Shown here one piece after another: positions 1 to 8,062 of a DNA stretch of 11,282 bases. Each line of letters starts with the position of its first letter. The first letter of the stretch is position 1. The notes under the pieces were generated by a model that made no database searches, was not told the origin of the DNA, and saw only the letters and a list, made by a program, of their open reading frames with translations. Made by a program: the position numbers and the translations under genes. The DNA comes from RECH01 sp964431105 (GTDB lineage: Bacteria > Cyanobacteriota > Cyanobacteriia > RECH01): positions 1 to 11,282 of the forward strand of contig CAYSIR010000131.1 of assembly GCA_964431105.1 (NCBI GenBank), given 5' to 3'.

Positions 1-42
1 TAAGTACGGTATGCTACACACTGTACAAACGAATCCTACTTA

Positions 43-237
43 ATGTCTGGGAAGTCTGAGAAGAATGAGTTTGGCTCCTTAGAGTGGACGCCTGAAGCAA
101 CTGCCAAATTTAAAAATATTCCGTTTTTTGTGCGATCGCAGGCTCGACAACGAATTGAGGCGATCGCGCGAGATAAAGGACTAGAAAACGTAACGGCTGA
201 GATTGTAGATCAAGCTCGTTTAGAATTCGGGCAGTAG
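43..237 (+). CDS. Small PCP_red-domain protein (protochlorophyllide reductase-like helical domain)
   Basis: This 64-residue protein consists almost entirely of one PCP_red-like domain. The recognisable core is LEWTPEATAKFKNIPFFVR (residues 14-32), followed by a helix carrying ARQRIEAIARDKG and a terminal helix with VTAEIVDQARLEF. In the established family this domain forms the C-terminal tail of the B subunit of light-independent protochlorophyllide reductase (ChlB/BchB). Cyanobacteria also carry free-standing miniproteins of this type, whose role is not well defined. Here the catalytic ChlB body is absent and the length fits a complete stand-alone protein, not a fragment. The ATG at 43 is used; no strong ribosome binding site precedes it and only 42 bases of upstream sequence are visible. 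It converges with the large kinase gene 118 bp away. The family call is fairly sure; the function is not. Confidence 0.8.
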   Translation: MSGKSEKNEFGSLEWTPEATAKFKNIPFFVRSQARQRIEAIARDKGLENVTAEIVDQARLEFGQ

Positions 238-355
238 CACAGGTTTACATCAAACAAGTTAAACGCATCGGTAGTGGTTTCATGTAAGGATTTTGGGTGA
301 TGTGGGCACTGCCAACACCACAAGAAATCCCTATTAATAGAGGATTGCCAAATCA
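238..355. other. Convergent intergenic spacer
   Basis: This 118-bp spacer lies between the stop of the PCP_red gene and the stop of the kinase gene on the opposite strand. Apart from the small dyad at 326-346 I see no gene or clear signal in it. Confidence 0.6.
326..346. terminator. Weak hairpin between convergent genes
   Basis: AATCC (326-330) pairs with GGATT (342-346) around the 10-bp palindrome CTATTAATAG (331-340), with one unpaired A. The stem is AT-rich and no T-tract follows on either strand. It may act as a weak bidirectional terminator only because of its place between two convergent gene ends. Confidence 0.22.
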
Positions 356-2099
356 TTAAGCTAACCCTCTTTGTCGCGCATAGTCGCTGTTGTTGCGATA
401 GAGTTCCTGGCACTGCTGTGCGATCGCATAGTTTTCATCATTTTCTGCAATCATACCCATGAGTTCCGAAGCGCGTTGCCATTGAGCAGCAAGCTGGAGC
501 CAATCTTCTGCCGTTGTTGCCGATTGACCCGCTGCGATCGCATCCTTCGCCACCACCACAGCTTCTAAGAAAGGGGTATAGCCCGCCGCCGGTCGAGCTG
601 TATTTTCCGAATGTGCAGGCTCAGAAGAAGGGCGATCGGTACCAGACGATGCCAATGGTTCAATATCCGATGGCGCGCGGTTTTGCATTTGACTGAGTTC
701 TGCACCTGCCGCATCATCAGAACCCCAAGCTTCATCATCTGCCGTTGATGAAGCAAGCGGCTCCAGTTCAGAAAAAGCAGTTGAGTTAGATTCTGTCTCT
801 TGATTAGACGATTCAGTTTGGGAGTGGTTCAGAATGGAATCGGTCGCAGCCTCAGAGGGGTTGTCAATCGAGCTACGGCTGGAATACCCGTCTGACGATT
901 GCCAATCAGAGGCATCAAAATGATTAGCAATCCCATTAGACAGACCGAGGGCAGGGTCTACGCTGTCGATCGAGGCTGCATCAGCTGATTCATTGATAGT
1001 GGTGATGTCAAATGCTGGGTCGCCGGTGCCTGCATCGCGCTCAGGAATAGACGTTGCATCATCCGCCCAGGTGTCTGTAGTTAATGCTGCTGTATCCGTT
1101 AATGCTGCTTGAACAATATCTGAATCCGCATCCGCATCCGCAGGAATCGTGGTTTTAGGCTGAACCGCATCGGCTGAGAGGGAAGTCCGTGGTGTAAAAG
1201 GCGGCTCTGACTCACCGTACCAATCCGGTTCAGCGCTTGACTCGCCTGCCCAGTTGTGATCGGCATCTTGGGTTACGGATGAATGGTCAGAGATAGCCCA
1301 AGAGGCAGTATCTCTGGAATTTGGGCTGGCATCTGGTGTAGCGATCGCCCCCTCACCATTCTGAGGACCCTGAGCATTCTGAGACTCCCCAGAGTGCCGC
1401 GCCTCTCCATTGAGCAGCGATCGCAAATTGATGCCCGTCACCTGTTTTAGCCAAGACTGCTGAGATTCCCGCGATAAGACTGACTGAGACTCGTTAGGGT
1501 CAAGCGTTGACTCATCCGCAGCGCGACTCTCCGGTGCCGCACTTGTGGGCATAGTCTGATTGGAATTACCATTTGTCCCAGAGAGTTCTGGTGTTGCCTC
1601 CAAGTCAGCGATCGCCTCAGATGGACGCCCACGGAGTGAGTCTGATAGCTCTGTCGCAGCCGACTCATCAAAGGTAGATAAATCTGCATCTAAATCCTGT
1701 TCCGTATCGGATGAAATGCTGACATGGTAAAACTTCGATTCATCGCTATCCAAGCTGGGCGAGAGATCCGGCAGCGCATCCTCGCCGAACTCAGAGATAT
1801 TGTCCATCTCATCCATCGCACCGTCCCGTTGATAGGCACCCGTAATCGGCGTATCGTTCAATAATTCTTCAAACGAAGGCACTCGAACGCCATCCAGTTC
1901 CTCATCCCAATAATCGGGGTTTACATCCAAGTCTGCCTCTGCTAGGCGATCGCCCGCATCGCGATCAGACCCAGCATCAAGACCAAGATCGGTCGCATCC
2001 ATCCCAGCGATAACCGTATATTCGAGATGGTCAGGACGGTTAGCGCGATCGCTCTCATAATCCTCGAAACGCTCCTGCTCAGCATCAATCCCGGCATCA
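356..2099 (-). CDS. C-terminal acidic tail of the tyrosine autokinase gene (5' end lost in assembly gap)
   Basis: About 580 codons are open from the N run to a TAA at 356-358. I read them as the continuation of the kinase gene at 2200-4766. Both gap edges carry the same Gly-Ile-Asp-Ala repeat, and the frames join if the true gap is a multiple of three. The region is strongly acidic and rich in Ser, Asp, Glu, Ala and Thr, so it is probably disordered. It contains internal echoes such as EPLASS twice (about 644-770) and AALTDTAALTTD with DADADAD (about 1080-1141). The last 75 residues (359-583) change character to an ordered helical module with W..LA.QWQRASELM, then ENYAIAQQ, LYRNN and DYARQ. 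I recognise this pattern from the C-termini of many cyanobacterial proteins; its function is unknown to me. The main alternative is a separate gene starting inside the gap. Confidence 0.7.
1080..1141 (-). repeat. Short coding repeats in the acidic tail
   Basis: GTTAATGCTGCT occurs at 1080-1091 and 1098-1109 (period 18), and ATCCGC occurs three times in tandem at 1124-1141. On the minus strand these give AALTDTAALTTD and an alternating Asp-Ala run. They suggest the tail grows by local slippage or duplication. Confidence 0.55.
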
Positions 2100-2246
2100 N
2101 NNNNNNNNNNNNNNNNNNNNNNNNNNNNNNNNNNNNNNNNNNNNNNNNNNNNNNNNNNNNNNNNNNNNNNNNNNNNNNNNNNNNNNNNNNNNNNNNNNNG
2201 CATCAATCCCGGCATCAGTCTCGGCATCAATCCCGGCATCAATCCC
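2081..2246 (-). repeat. 12-bp tandem repeat interrupted by the assembly gap
   Basis: The plus-strand unit is GGCATCAATCCC. Four units are visible right of the N run (the first lacking one base; then 2211-2222, 2223-2234 and 2235-2246, with 2211-2222 carrying two substitutions), and about one and a half units left of it (2081-2099). On the coding minus strand each unit reads Gly-Ile-Asp-Ala, giving stretches such as GIDAGIDAETDAGID. Short-read assembly probably broke here because the array is longer than a read. Confidence 0.85.
2100..2199. other. Assembly gap (100 N) inside the kinase gene
   Basis: Exactly 100 N are present, the usual placeholder for a scaffold gap of unknown size. Taken literally the length shifts the reading frame of the minus-strand gene. 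The flanking repeat phase calls for 6 + 12n bases instead, which is always a multiple of three. Confidence 0.95.
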
Positions 2247-4766
2247 GGAATGCACGTCCCAGGTTTGCATGACTGGCGCTCCGTTGAGGTGCGATGGACT
2301 AACCCATGAGTCGCCAGTATCACTGGATGAATCGAAGGTAGTCAGGTTAGAGGTCTCCTCTAAGGCATTCGCTGTCAGCGTTGTAGTCTCATCTGTCGCT
2401 TGGTCTGGGGAATCGGCTGTTTGTGAGGGCAGCGCCGTTTGGATGCGATCGCGCACCGTTTGCAGCCAGGTTTTAGGCTGGCGATCGCCCTTCGTATAGT
2501 AATTGTAGTAATGGTTATAACGATAGTGTCCATAGCTGTGGGTTGTATGTGGCTTAATGCCATTCGCCACAATTCCAAGCAAACAGACAGGCGACACCTC
2601 CAAGGTATCCAACGCCTGCTTCAGTTCAGTACGGCTAGTTGTGCCCAAGCCAACCGTGAGAATCATGCCGTCCGTTTGCGCCGAAAGCAGGCTGCTGTCG
2701 GCAAATCCTAGCAATGGCGGCACATCATACAGCACCAAGTCAAAATCCTGATTAGCCGCCTCAATAATGTGCTGCATCTTGTGCGACGACAGCAACTGAA
2801 TTGGGTCAGGCGGAATGCGTCCAGCCGTCAGCACAAACAAATTATCGTGAACACCGGAAGCCTGAATCGATGATTGCAATTCGGCTTCTCCAGCAATCAC
2901 ATTACTCAGCCCCCGCAAATTGGCTAGCCGCAGCCGTTCATGAATTTGAGGCAAGCGCAAATCGGCATCTACCAACAGAACACGTTGCCCCATAACCGCT
3001 GCCGCTCGTGCTAAGTTCAGCGCAATGGTTGATTTACCCTCCGCTGGCACGGCAGAACTGATCACAACCGAACGAATGGCATTATCGGCCGACAAAAATC
3101 GAATATTGGCGTAGAGCGATCGAAATGATTCTAAAAACGGTGATGATCTGTAGTGATAAGCATGGCGATCGCCAGTAGCATCAAGAGGCTTGACCTCATC
3201 TTCAGAAAGAGAATGCTCAGACGTTTCGCCATCATGACGGTCTACATCAGGAAGTAGATTCGGCTCACGCACAAACGGCACAATCCCCAACAGGGGCAAC
3301 CGGGTAAAGGTCTTGAGGTCGTCTGGCGTATGAAACACCATGTCTAACTTGTCAGTCACAAAGGCGGCCCCCGCCCCCAACAGAACCCCCGCGATCGCCC
3401 CCAGCATCAGGCTACGCGGCACATTGGGTGAAATGGGCGAGTTGGCTGCGGTGGGTTCCGCAATTAACTGCCAGGGGATCGACTGCTGCGCCCCTTCAAT
3501 TTGCAACGATTCTCGGGTTGACAAAAATCGATTAAGGCTATTTGTCGCAATATCCAACTCCCGCTGAAGGTCAGTGTATTGACGCGCCAGTGCAGGCACT
3601 AGATCAAAGTCTTGCTTTAACCGTTGCTCCACCTGGGCTAAGGCTCGCTCCCGCGCCTGAAGCACCTGCACCTCATTGGCGGTATTGATCAACTGCCGAC
3701 TGAGGTCAATCGAGATGGATGTAAGGTTACCGCTCAATGGGTTGGATAACTGCTGTCCGAGAATGCGTTCTGCTTCTTGGTCTAACAATGGCAGGAGAGT
3801 CTGGCGGCGGTCTTCCAATACTTGAACATTCGGTGTATCGGGCAAGAACCGAGCCGATTCGGTCGCAATTTGAGCTTCAACGGTTTGAATCTCGTTCAGA
3901 ATGGCTTGATAGCGACTCGACTCACTGAGGGCGGAGGCCGCTAAGGCCTCATCTGGGCTGTATCCCAACTGACTTTGGATGGCCCGGTAGAGCGATTCAG
4001 CTTCCGATAGTTGAGTTTGGGTGCTTTGCTGCTGCTCCTCGATGGAGGTAATTAACTGAGAGATTTCGATCCCACGGGATTCGGGATCAATCAGGCTATA
4101 GTCTTGCCGGAACCGTTCGAGCCGCTGTTGCAATGAGTTGACGCGATCGCGCAATTCAGGAAGCTGAGTTTCAACAAACTGCACCCCTTGTTGTAGGCTC
4201 GTCTGGCGCTGCTCAAAACTGTATTGCAAATAATGCTCAGCAACGACATCCAAGACCGCCTGAATCTTATCGGGGTCTGGATCGCGATAGCTCACCGAGA
4301 GAACCTTGGTTTCCCGCAGTCGGGTAATGGTGAGGTTGCCCTTCAGTTCAGCATAGGTAAATTCAGGGAAGGTGTCGCGCAGTTCTTCCGCGATGGGGCG
4401 CAGCAGAGCCGGGCTTTGCAGAACTTCAATTTGTGTATCGTAATCAAAGTTCGATCGCAACTGAATTTGGTTGTCGCGCAGTAGCTGTTGCGAAGGGTCA
4501 ACGTCTGCAATTGACTCTATTAATACCTGAAACTCGCCCCGATAAATTGGAGTGCGGGTTAGCGTCCATCCCCACAGGCAGACCGTTGTTGCGATCGCTA
4601 CACCCGCCAGCATCCAGCGCCGCCGATGGGCCACCTCTAGCAAATGCTGAAGATCCATCTCATCCTGCGCGTAGGGCAACTGCATCGGCGACATCGCCGC
4701 AGCCTCATCCGTTGAGTGTGAGATATAGCGTTGGGAAAAGGGTTGGTGATGTGACCCAGATACCAT
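2200..4766 (-). CDS. Wzc/GumC-type polysaccharide co-polymerase with BY-kinase domain (N-terminal part)
   Basis: This is a bacterial tyrosine autokinase controlling polymerisation and export of an extracellular polysaccharide at the inner membrane. Counting from the chosen ATG at 4766, a Wzz-type chain-length domain opens with a membrane helix (about 51-70). A long periplasmic coiled coil and a GNVR-like stretch (about 190-430) follow, then Pro-flanked membrane helix 2 (about 452-471). The cytoplasmic kinase shows Walker A SAVPAEGKST (571-580), Walker A' LLVDADLRLP (597-606) and Walker B LVLYDVPP (677-684). Seven tyrosines cluster at about 745-757. In known BY-kinases that cluster ends the protein; here another ~100 residues lead into an Asp-rich repeat and the assembly gap. 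The start at 4766 is preferred because AGGGG lies seven bases upstream; an in-frame ATG at 4883 lacks a good site and one at 4694 is possible. Confidence 0.93.
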
Positions 4767-5068
4767 AAGTTTGCCCCTAAGTTGCTTGCTGACTAAATTG
4801 AATGACAGACGTGTCGGTATCTCAGGATTGGCCACGGCAGTCCGTCGGGTGTAGAAAGTGGGAACGTAGTCGTGGCGACCCATGAGTCATGAGAATACCA
4901 GTGGCGCATTCATTGCGATCGCCCATTTAGAGCAACAACCCGCTCCATGAACTTGTTATCTCTTTACGAGAGTTGTGCTAGAGAACCGAACAATTTAGTG
5001 AAGAACTCAGGGTGTAGCGCCTGTTTGCCGATGGAACTCAGCGATCGCCATCAAGATGCAACGCACGC

Positions 5069-5097
5069 TGTAGCGCCGTCGTCAGGCTATGGCGCTA
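5069..5097. repeat. TAGCGCC inverted repeat
   Basis: TAGCGCC (5071-5077) and GGCGCTA (5091-5097) can form a 7-bp GC-rich stem with a 13-base loop. The longer word TGTAGCGCC at 5069-5077 also occurs directly repeated at 5013-5021. No T-tract follows. Confidence 0.45.
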
Positions 5098-5105
5098 AGC
5101 AAAGA

Positions 5106-5164
5106 GTTTAGGGATTTTTTGTCGGACGGTTTAGCCGTCTCACCAAAAATCCCATGCCCTAAAC
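5106..5164. repeat. Nested three-tier hairpin
   Basis: Three sets of complementary arms are nested. GTTTAGGG (5106-5113) faces CCCTAAAC (5157-5164), GGGATTTTT (5111-5119) faces AAAAATCCC (5145-5153), and GACGG (5125-5129) faces CCGTC (5135-5139) around a five-base loop. The two outer tiers share GGG, so they compete or leave a bulge. It could be a transcriptional terminator on either strand, a processed RNA structure, or a small palindromic mobile repeat. Confidence 0.6.
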
Positions 5165-5258
5165 AAAATGGTTACTGCCATATTCATTCAGCAGATTAGA
5201 CCGCCCCTCGCCGTTTCTGCCGTTGTTCAACAATCTGGTTTTGGAATGAAGCAATCCA

Positions 5259-5280
5259 AAGAATGCGCGAAGAATGCGCG
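5259..5280. repeat. 11-bp tandem direct repeat
   Basis: AAGAATGCGCG occurs twice head to tail (5259-5269 and 5270-5280) in the noncoding region. Further downstream, around 5398-5440, the word CTTCAATCC recurs three times. Neither has a recognised function. Confidence 0.55.
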
Positions 5281-5733
5281 ATGGATCAAAGCCCAATAGA
5301 GCAGGGGAGGTTTTCTAGAACTGTCCGGATCACTCAGCCTCCCTGCGGAGAACAACAGCAGACTAGCGCAGCAACGATCAAATCAGTTCAATCTACACGC
5401 TTCAATCCCCACGCTTCAATCCATGCACTTCAATCCATGCAATCCAGGCATGAGCGGATAGTGTTTGGCAGGGCAGTATCTATCTTGTTGCGCCATTCTG
5501 TGCATCCGTGCGACGCGGACATTTAGGGCGATCGCGCCAAGCCTGTTTTAGCCTGCGTTCTCTCTAAAGTTTGCAAAGTTTTACCCAAAGCCCGCTCATT
5601 TCTCGATTTTGTGTGTAACATCGCTGGTAAGTTACTCCATCACCGAAGTAATAGACGAGCCAGCAATTACTCAACGGCAGAGAAGCAGTGAGTTTTACTA
5701 GATGACTACTCTCATTTAGACAGCACCAATCAT

Positions 5734-5797
5734 GCATCAATGATGCGGCTCGCGCTGGGGCACGTTCAGCATTTCAAGTTGTCAAACATCATTGATG
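5734..5797. promoter_or_regulatory. Pair of matching palindromes, candidate operator
   Basis: GCATCAATGATGC (5734-5746) and CATCATTGATG (5787-5797) are each perfect dyads around a single central base, sharing CATCA-N-TGATG. Their centres (5740 and 5792) are 52 bp apart, close to five helical turns. Two same-face sites of this form would suit a dimeric DNA-binding protein, possibly acting on pilM about 330 bp downstream or on the divergent kinase gene. No regulator can be named and chance is not excluded. Confidence 0.3.
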
Positions 5798-5870
5798 CAG
5801 TTGCAAACTTACCCATTCACGGTCGTAATTATTCACCCTTGAACAGTGGCGGAATCAGAAGGGAACGCGG

Positions 5871-5898
5871 CTTAAAGACATCTGCTTAAAGACATCTG
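5871..5898. repeat. 14-bp tandem direct repeat
   Basis: CTTAAAGACATCTG is present twice head to tail (5871-5884, 5885-5898), about 230 bp upstream of pilM. It looks like a recent local duplication; a binding-site pair is possible but unproven. Confidence 0.6.
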
Positions 5899-6124
5899 CC
5901 TGCGTTCAATGGACTCAAATCATCCGTTCCTGTCCAGCCAAGCTATCTTTTTTAAAGGTGTTCTGCGTGGATAGTCCGTTGTTGAGATGAGTCGTTTAGA
6001 TTAAAGTGGCAACTCTTTAATAAATCGAGTAGTATGCGATCGCATTGATTCAGTAACGATGGTTGCTTTCGTCGATACCAACCGTTTGGTTGACATTACC
6101 TCTAGTGAATAAACGGACGACATC

Positions 6125-7243
6125 GTGGTTAAGTTTTTTCAGGATTTACTGCAAAAGAAAACGAAAGGGATTGGCATAGAACTAACCCCTGAGCGGGTCA
6201 ACGTGGCGCAGTTGCGGAAAAAAGGACAGGGTTTCCAATTGACGAAACTGGCCACGGCGGAAGTACCAGACGGCATTTTTCAGGAAGGGCAGATTATCGA
6301 CTCACCCTCAATGGCTGAGATTTTGCAGCAACTCCTAGAAGAACAGGGCATCAAAGTTAATAGTGCAGCAACCGCAATCCCTGGCGGGCGGGATACCGTC
6401 ACCCGCATCATTCCCGTCCCGGCTGAGTTAGATGATGATGAGCTTCGGGAAATGGTGCTGAACCAGGAAGCCGGACTGTACCTTCCTTTCCCCCGCGAAG
6501 AAGCCGATGTCGATTATCAAAAGCTGGGCTTCTTTGTTGATGAAGATGGCATCGATAAAGTCCAGGTGTTGCTCGTTGCTACCCGTAAGGATGTAACTGA
6601 CTCCTATCTCGATACGTTCCAGCAGGCGGGAGTGGATGTCAATGTTCTTGAAATTAGCAGTTTTTCTTTGATTCGCACAATTCGTGAGCAACTGCGGCAG
6701 TTTACGCCCCAAGAAGCGGCTGCAATTGTTGATATTGAGTTTGATAATACTGAGATTTCAATCACGGTGGATGGGGTTCCTCAGTTTTCGCGAACAGTAC
6801 CCATCGGGACGTTTCAGATTCAAAGTGCGCTGAGCCGTGCTATGAACTTGCCGCCGTCGCGCAGTACCGACTTACTGCAAGGCATGACGATTCCCATTAC
6901 CCCAATGGACAGCGTTGGCGTACCGCAAATGGGCGGCACGAACCCCGGCTCAGCGGCGATGCTGCGGGTGCTGGGTGAGTTGGCGGATGAGCTGCGGCGA
7001 TCGATTGATTTTTATCTAAACCAGGGTGACAACATGGAGGTGGCGCAGTTGTTGCTGGCTGGGCCAGGTGGCGCAATTGGTCAACTTGATGAATTTTTCT
7101 CTCAGCGGTTGAGTTTGCCCGCCAGTCAGGTCGATCCGGTGGCGGCGATTTCGCTAGAGGTTGTAGATGGTGAAGCCTTGGAAAGCCAACACCCGACAGG
7201 GTTGGGGGTTGTGTTGGGGCTGGCGTTGCGGGAGGCATGGTAA
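6125..7243 (+). CDS. pilM: Type IV pilus assembly protein PilM
   Basis: PilM is a cytoplasmic actin-like ATP-binding protein that docks onto the N-terminal tail of PilN and links the pilus motor to the alignment complex. At 372 residues it has typical length. Visible landmarks are the first nucleotide-site strand GIGIELTPERVNVAQL (15-30), the family signature with LNQEAGLYLPFPREEADVDYQ (112-131), the second strand VDIEFDNTEISITVDG (202-217), the adenosine-site motif LLLAGPGGAIGQL (309-321) and the terminal LGLALRE. The two phosphate-loop strands carry Glu where PilM of proteobacteria usually has Asp or Gly. I believe this is normal for cyanobacterial PilM. The start is GTG at 6125, with only a weak ribosome binding site, but the resulting N-terminus fits the family. 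It heads an operon, with pilN beginning right after its stop. Confidence 0.96.
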   Translation: MVKFFQDLLQKKTKGIGIELTPERVNVAQLRKKGQGFQLTKLATAEVPDGIFQEGQIIDSPSMAEILQQLLEEQGIKVNSAATAIPGGRDTVTRIIPVPAELDDDELREMVLNQEAGLYLPFPREEADVDYQKLGFFVDEDGIDKVQVLLVATRKDVTDSYLDTFQQAGVDVNVLEISSFSLIRTIREQLRQFTPQEAAAIVDIEFDNTEISITVDGVPQFSRTVPIGTFQIQSALSRAMNLPPSRSTDLLQGMTIPITPMDSVGVPQMGGTNPGSAAMLRVLGELADELRRSIDFYLNQGDNMEVAQLLLAGPGGAIGQLDEFFSQRLSLPASQVDPVAAISLEVVDGEALESQHPTGLGVVLGLALREAW

Positions 7244-8062
7244 ATGTACAGTCTAGATATTAATTTTCTCAATGATCGGCAAGAGCGCCCAACTGTTCAG
7301 GCACGGCCAGCGGCGACACAGGCGACACAAAGCCCGATCGCACTGTATGTCGGGGCGATCGTTGGGGTGGGGGCGTTGGCGTTGGCAGGAGGCTATTTCT
7401 TGTTTTTGCAATATCAAACCGGCGCACTGGAGCAGCGATCGGCTGAGCTAGATAACCGAATTTTGGAAATTGAGGCATTGCGCGGCGAGTTTGCCAATGT
7501 AGACGGTCAGGTAGAGGCGATCGAATCGGAGGTGCAGGCACTTGCGACCGTGTTCGATCGCATCAAACCCTGGTCTGCCATTTTGGATGATGTTCGTAGT
7601 CGTATTCCCAATAATGCCGCTAGCAACCCACCAGAAGTAGTGCAGGTCATCACTATTGCGCAGGCTGAGCAAGACAGCGGCGCGCGCCGCCAAGCCCCAG
7701 CCGCTGAAGGAGAGACGGCAACCGTGCCGCCACCGCCGCAGCCTGTGATTCGCATTGAAGGCTATGCCACCACGTTTAACGCGGTCAATGACTTTGTGCT
7801 GCTCTTGCAGCGATCGCCCTTTTTGCAGCCCAACGACACCCGCCTTGTTTCTGCCCAGCTTGTGGATGACCCCCGCGACATCCAGCCTGTGAACGATGAC
7901 ATTGATATTGAAGTCGAGCTAAGCCAGCAAGTGCAATATGCTATTCAAGCTCGCCTAACAGAGATGACCGCTTCTGAATTGCTGGATGAGCTGCAAGCAA
8001 CATCCCCAGGATTAACCTACCGTATTGAAACCCTGCGTAATCGAGGAGTACTACAACCATGA
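7244..8062 (+). CDS. pilN: Type IV pilus assembly protein PilN
   Basis: PilN is a bitopic inner-membrane protein that pairs with PilO and binds PilM through its short cytoplasmic tail. That tail is visible as INFLNDR (6-12), the counterpart of the family's INLLPxR motif. A membrane helix follows at about 31-56, then a periplasmic coiled coil (about 58-105), the conserved RIKPWSAILDDVRSRIP stretch (106-122), a Pro-rich insert (about 150-167) and a ferredoxin-like core with IRIEGYATTFNAVNDFVLLLQ. The length of 272 residues exceeds the roughly 200 of proteobacterial PilN, mainly because of the insert. The ATG directly follows the pilM stop (TAAATG), with GGGAGG at 7230-7235 as ribosome binding site inside pilM, so translational coupling is likely. 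Confidence 0.94.
   Translation: MYSLDINFLNDRQERPTVQARPAATQATQSPIALYVGAIVGVGALALAGGYFLFLQYQTGALEQRSAELDNRILEIEALRGEFANVDGQVEAIESEVQALATVFDRIKPWSAILDDVRSRIPNNAASNPPEVVQVITIAQAEQDSGARRQAPAAEGETATVPPPPQPVIRIEGYATTFNAVNDFVLLLQRSPFLQPNDTRLVSAQLVDDPRDIQPVNDDIDIEVELSQQVQYAIQARLTEMTASELLDELQATSPGLTYRIETLRNRGVLQP

Larger units (their letters stand above)
4767..6124. other. Long divergent intergenic region without a convincing gene
   Basis: About 1.36 kb separates the kinase start from pilM. Short open frames exist, but none has both a ribosome binding site and a plausible protein. The region holds four HIP1 sites (4915, 5041, 5528, 6036), two hairpins, several short direct repeats and a pair of matching palindromes. 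It must contain the start signals of both divergent transcripts, yet I could not pick a persuasive -35/-10 pair for either. An unannotated small RNA or long leader is possible but unsupported. Confidence 0.6.

Noticed and set aside
2081..2246. CRISPR array or mobile element at the N-flanking repeats
   Set aside because: The units are contiguous 12-mers without spacers and stay in the coding frame, so they are a protein-coding tandem repeat.
2100..2323. Frameshift or pseudogene in the kinase gene at the gap
   Set aside because: The frame change depends entirely on the arbitrary 100-N length; the repeat phase on both sides restores one frame.
2097..4883. Longer kinase start at ATG 4883
   Set aside because: The extra 39 residues precede a better ATG at 4766 with AGGGG seven bases upstream, and the extension has no family-like features.
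5263..5526. Plus-strand open frame of 87 codons in the divergent region
   Set aside because: It starts within an 11-bp tandem repeat, lacks a ribosome binding site, and its middle is translated from TTCAATC-type repeats; the protein resembles no family I know.
132..6043. Frequent GCGATCGC palindromes as regulatory sites
   Set aside because: This is the known HIP1 octamer, abundant throughout many cyanobacterial genomes inside and outside genes, and not specific to any locus here.
6090..6112. TTGACA at 6090-6095 as the -35 box of pilM
   Set aside because: No -10 box lies at 16-18 bp, and the start site would fall on or after the GTG start codon.
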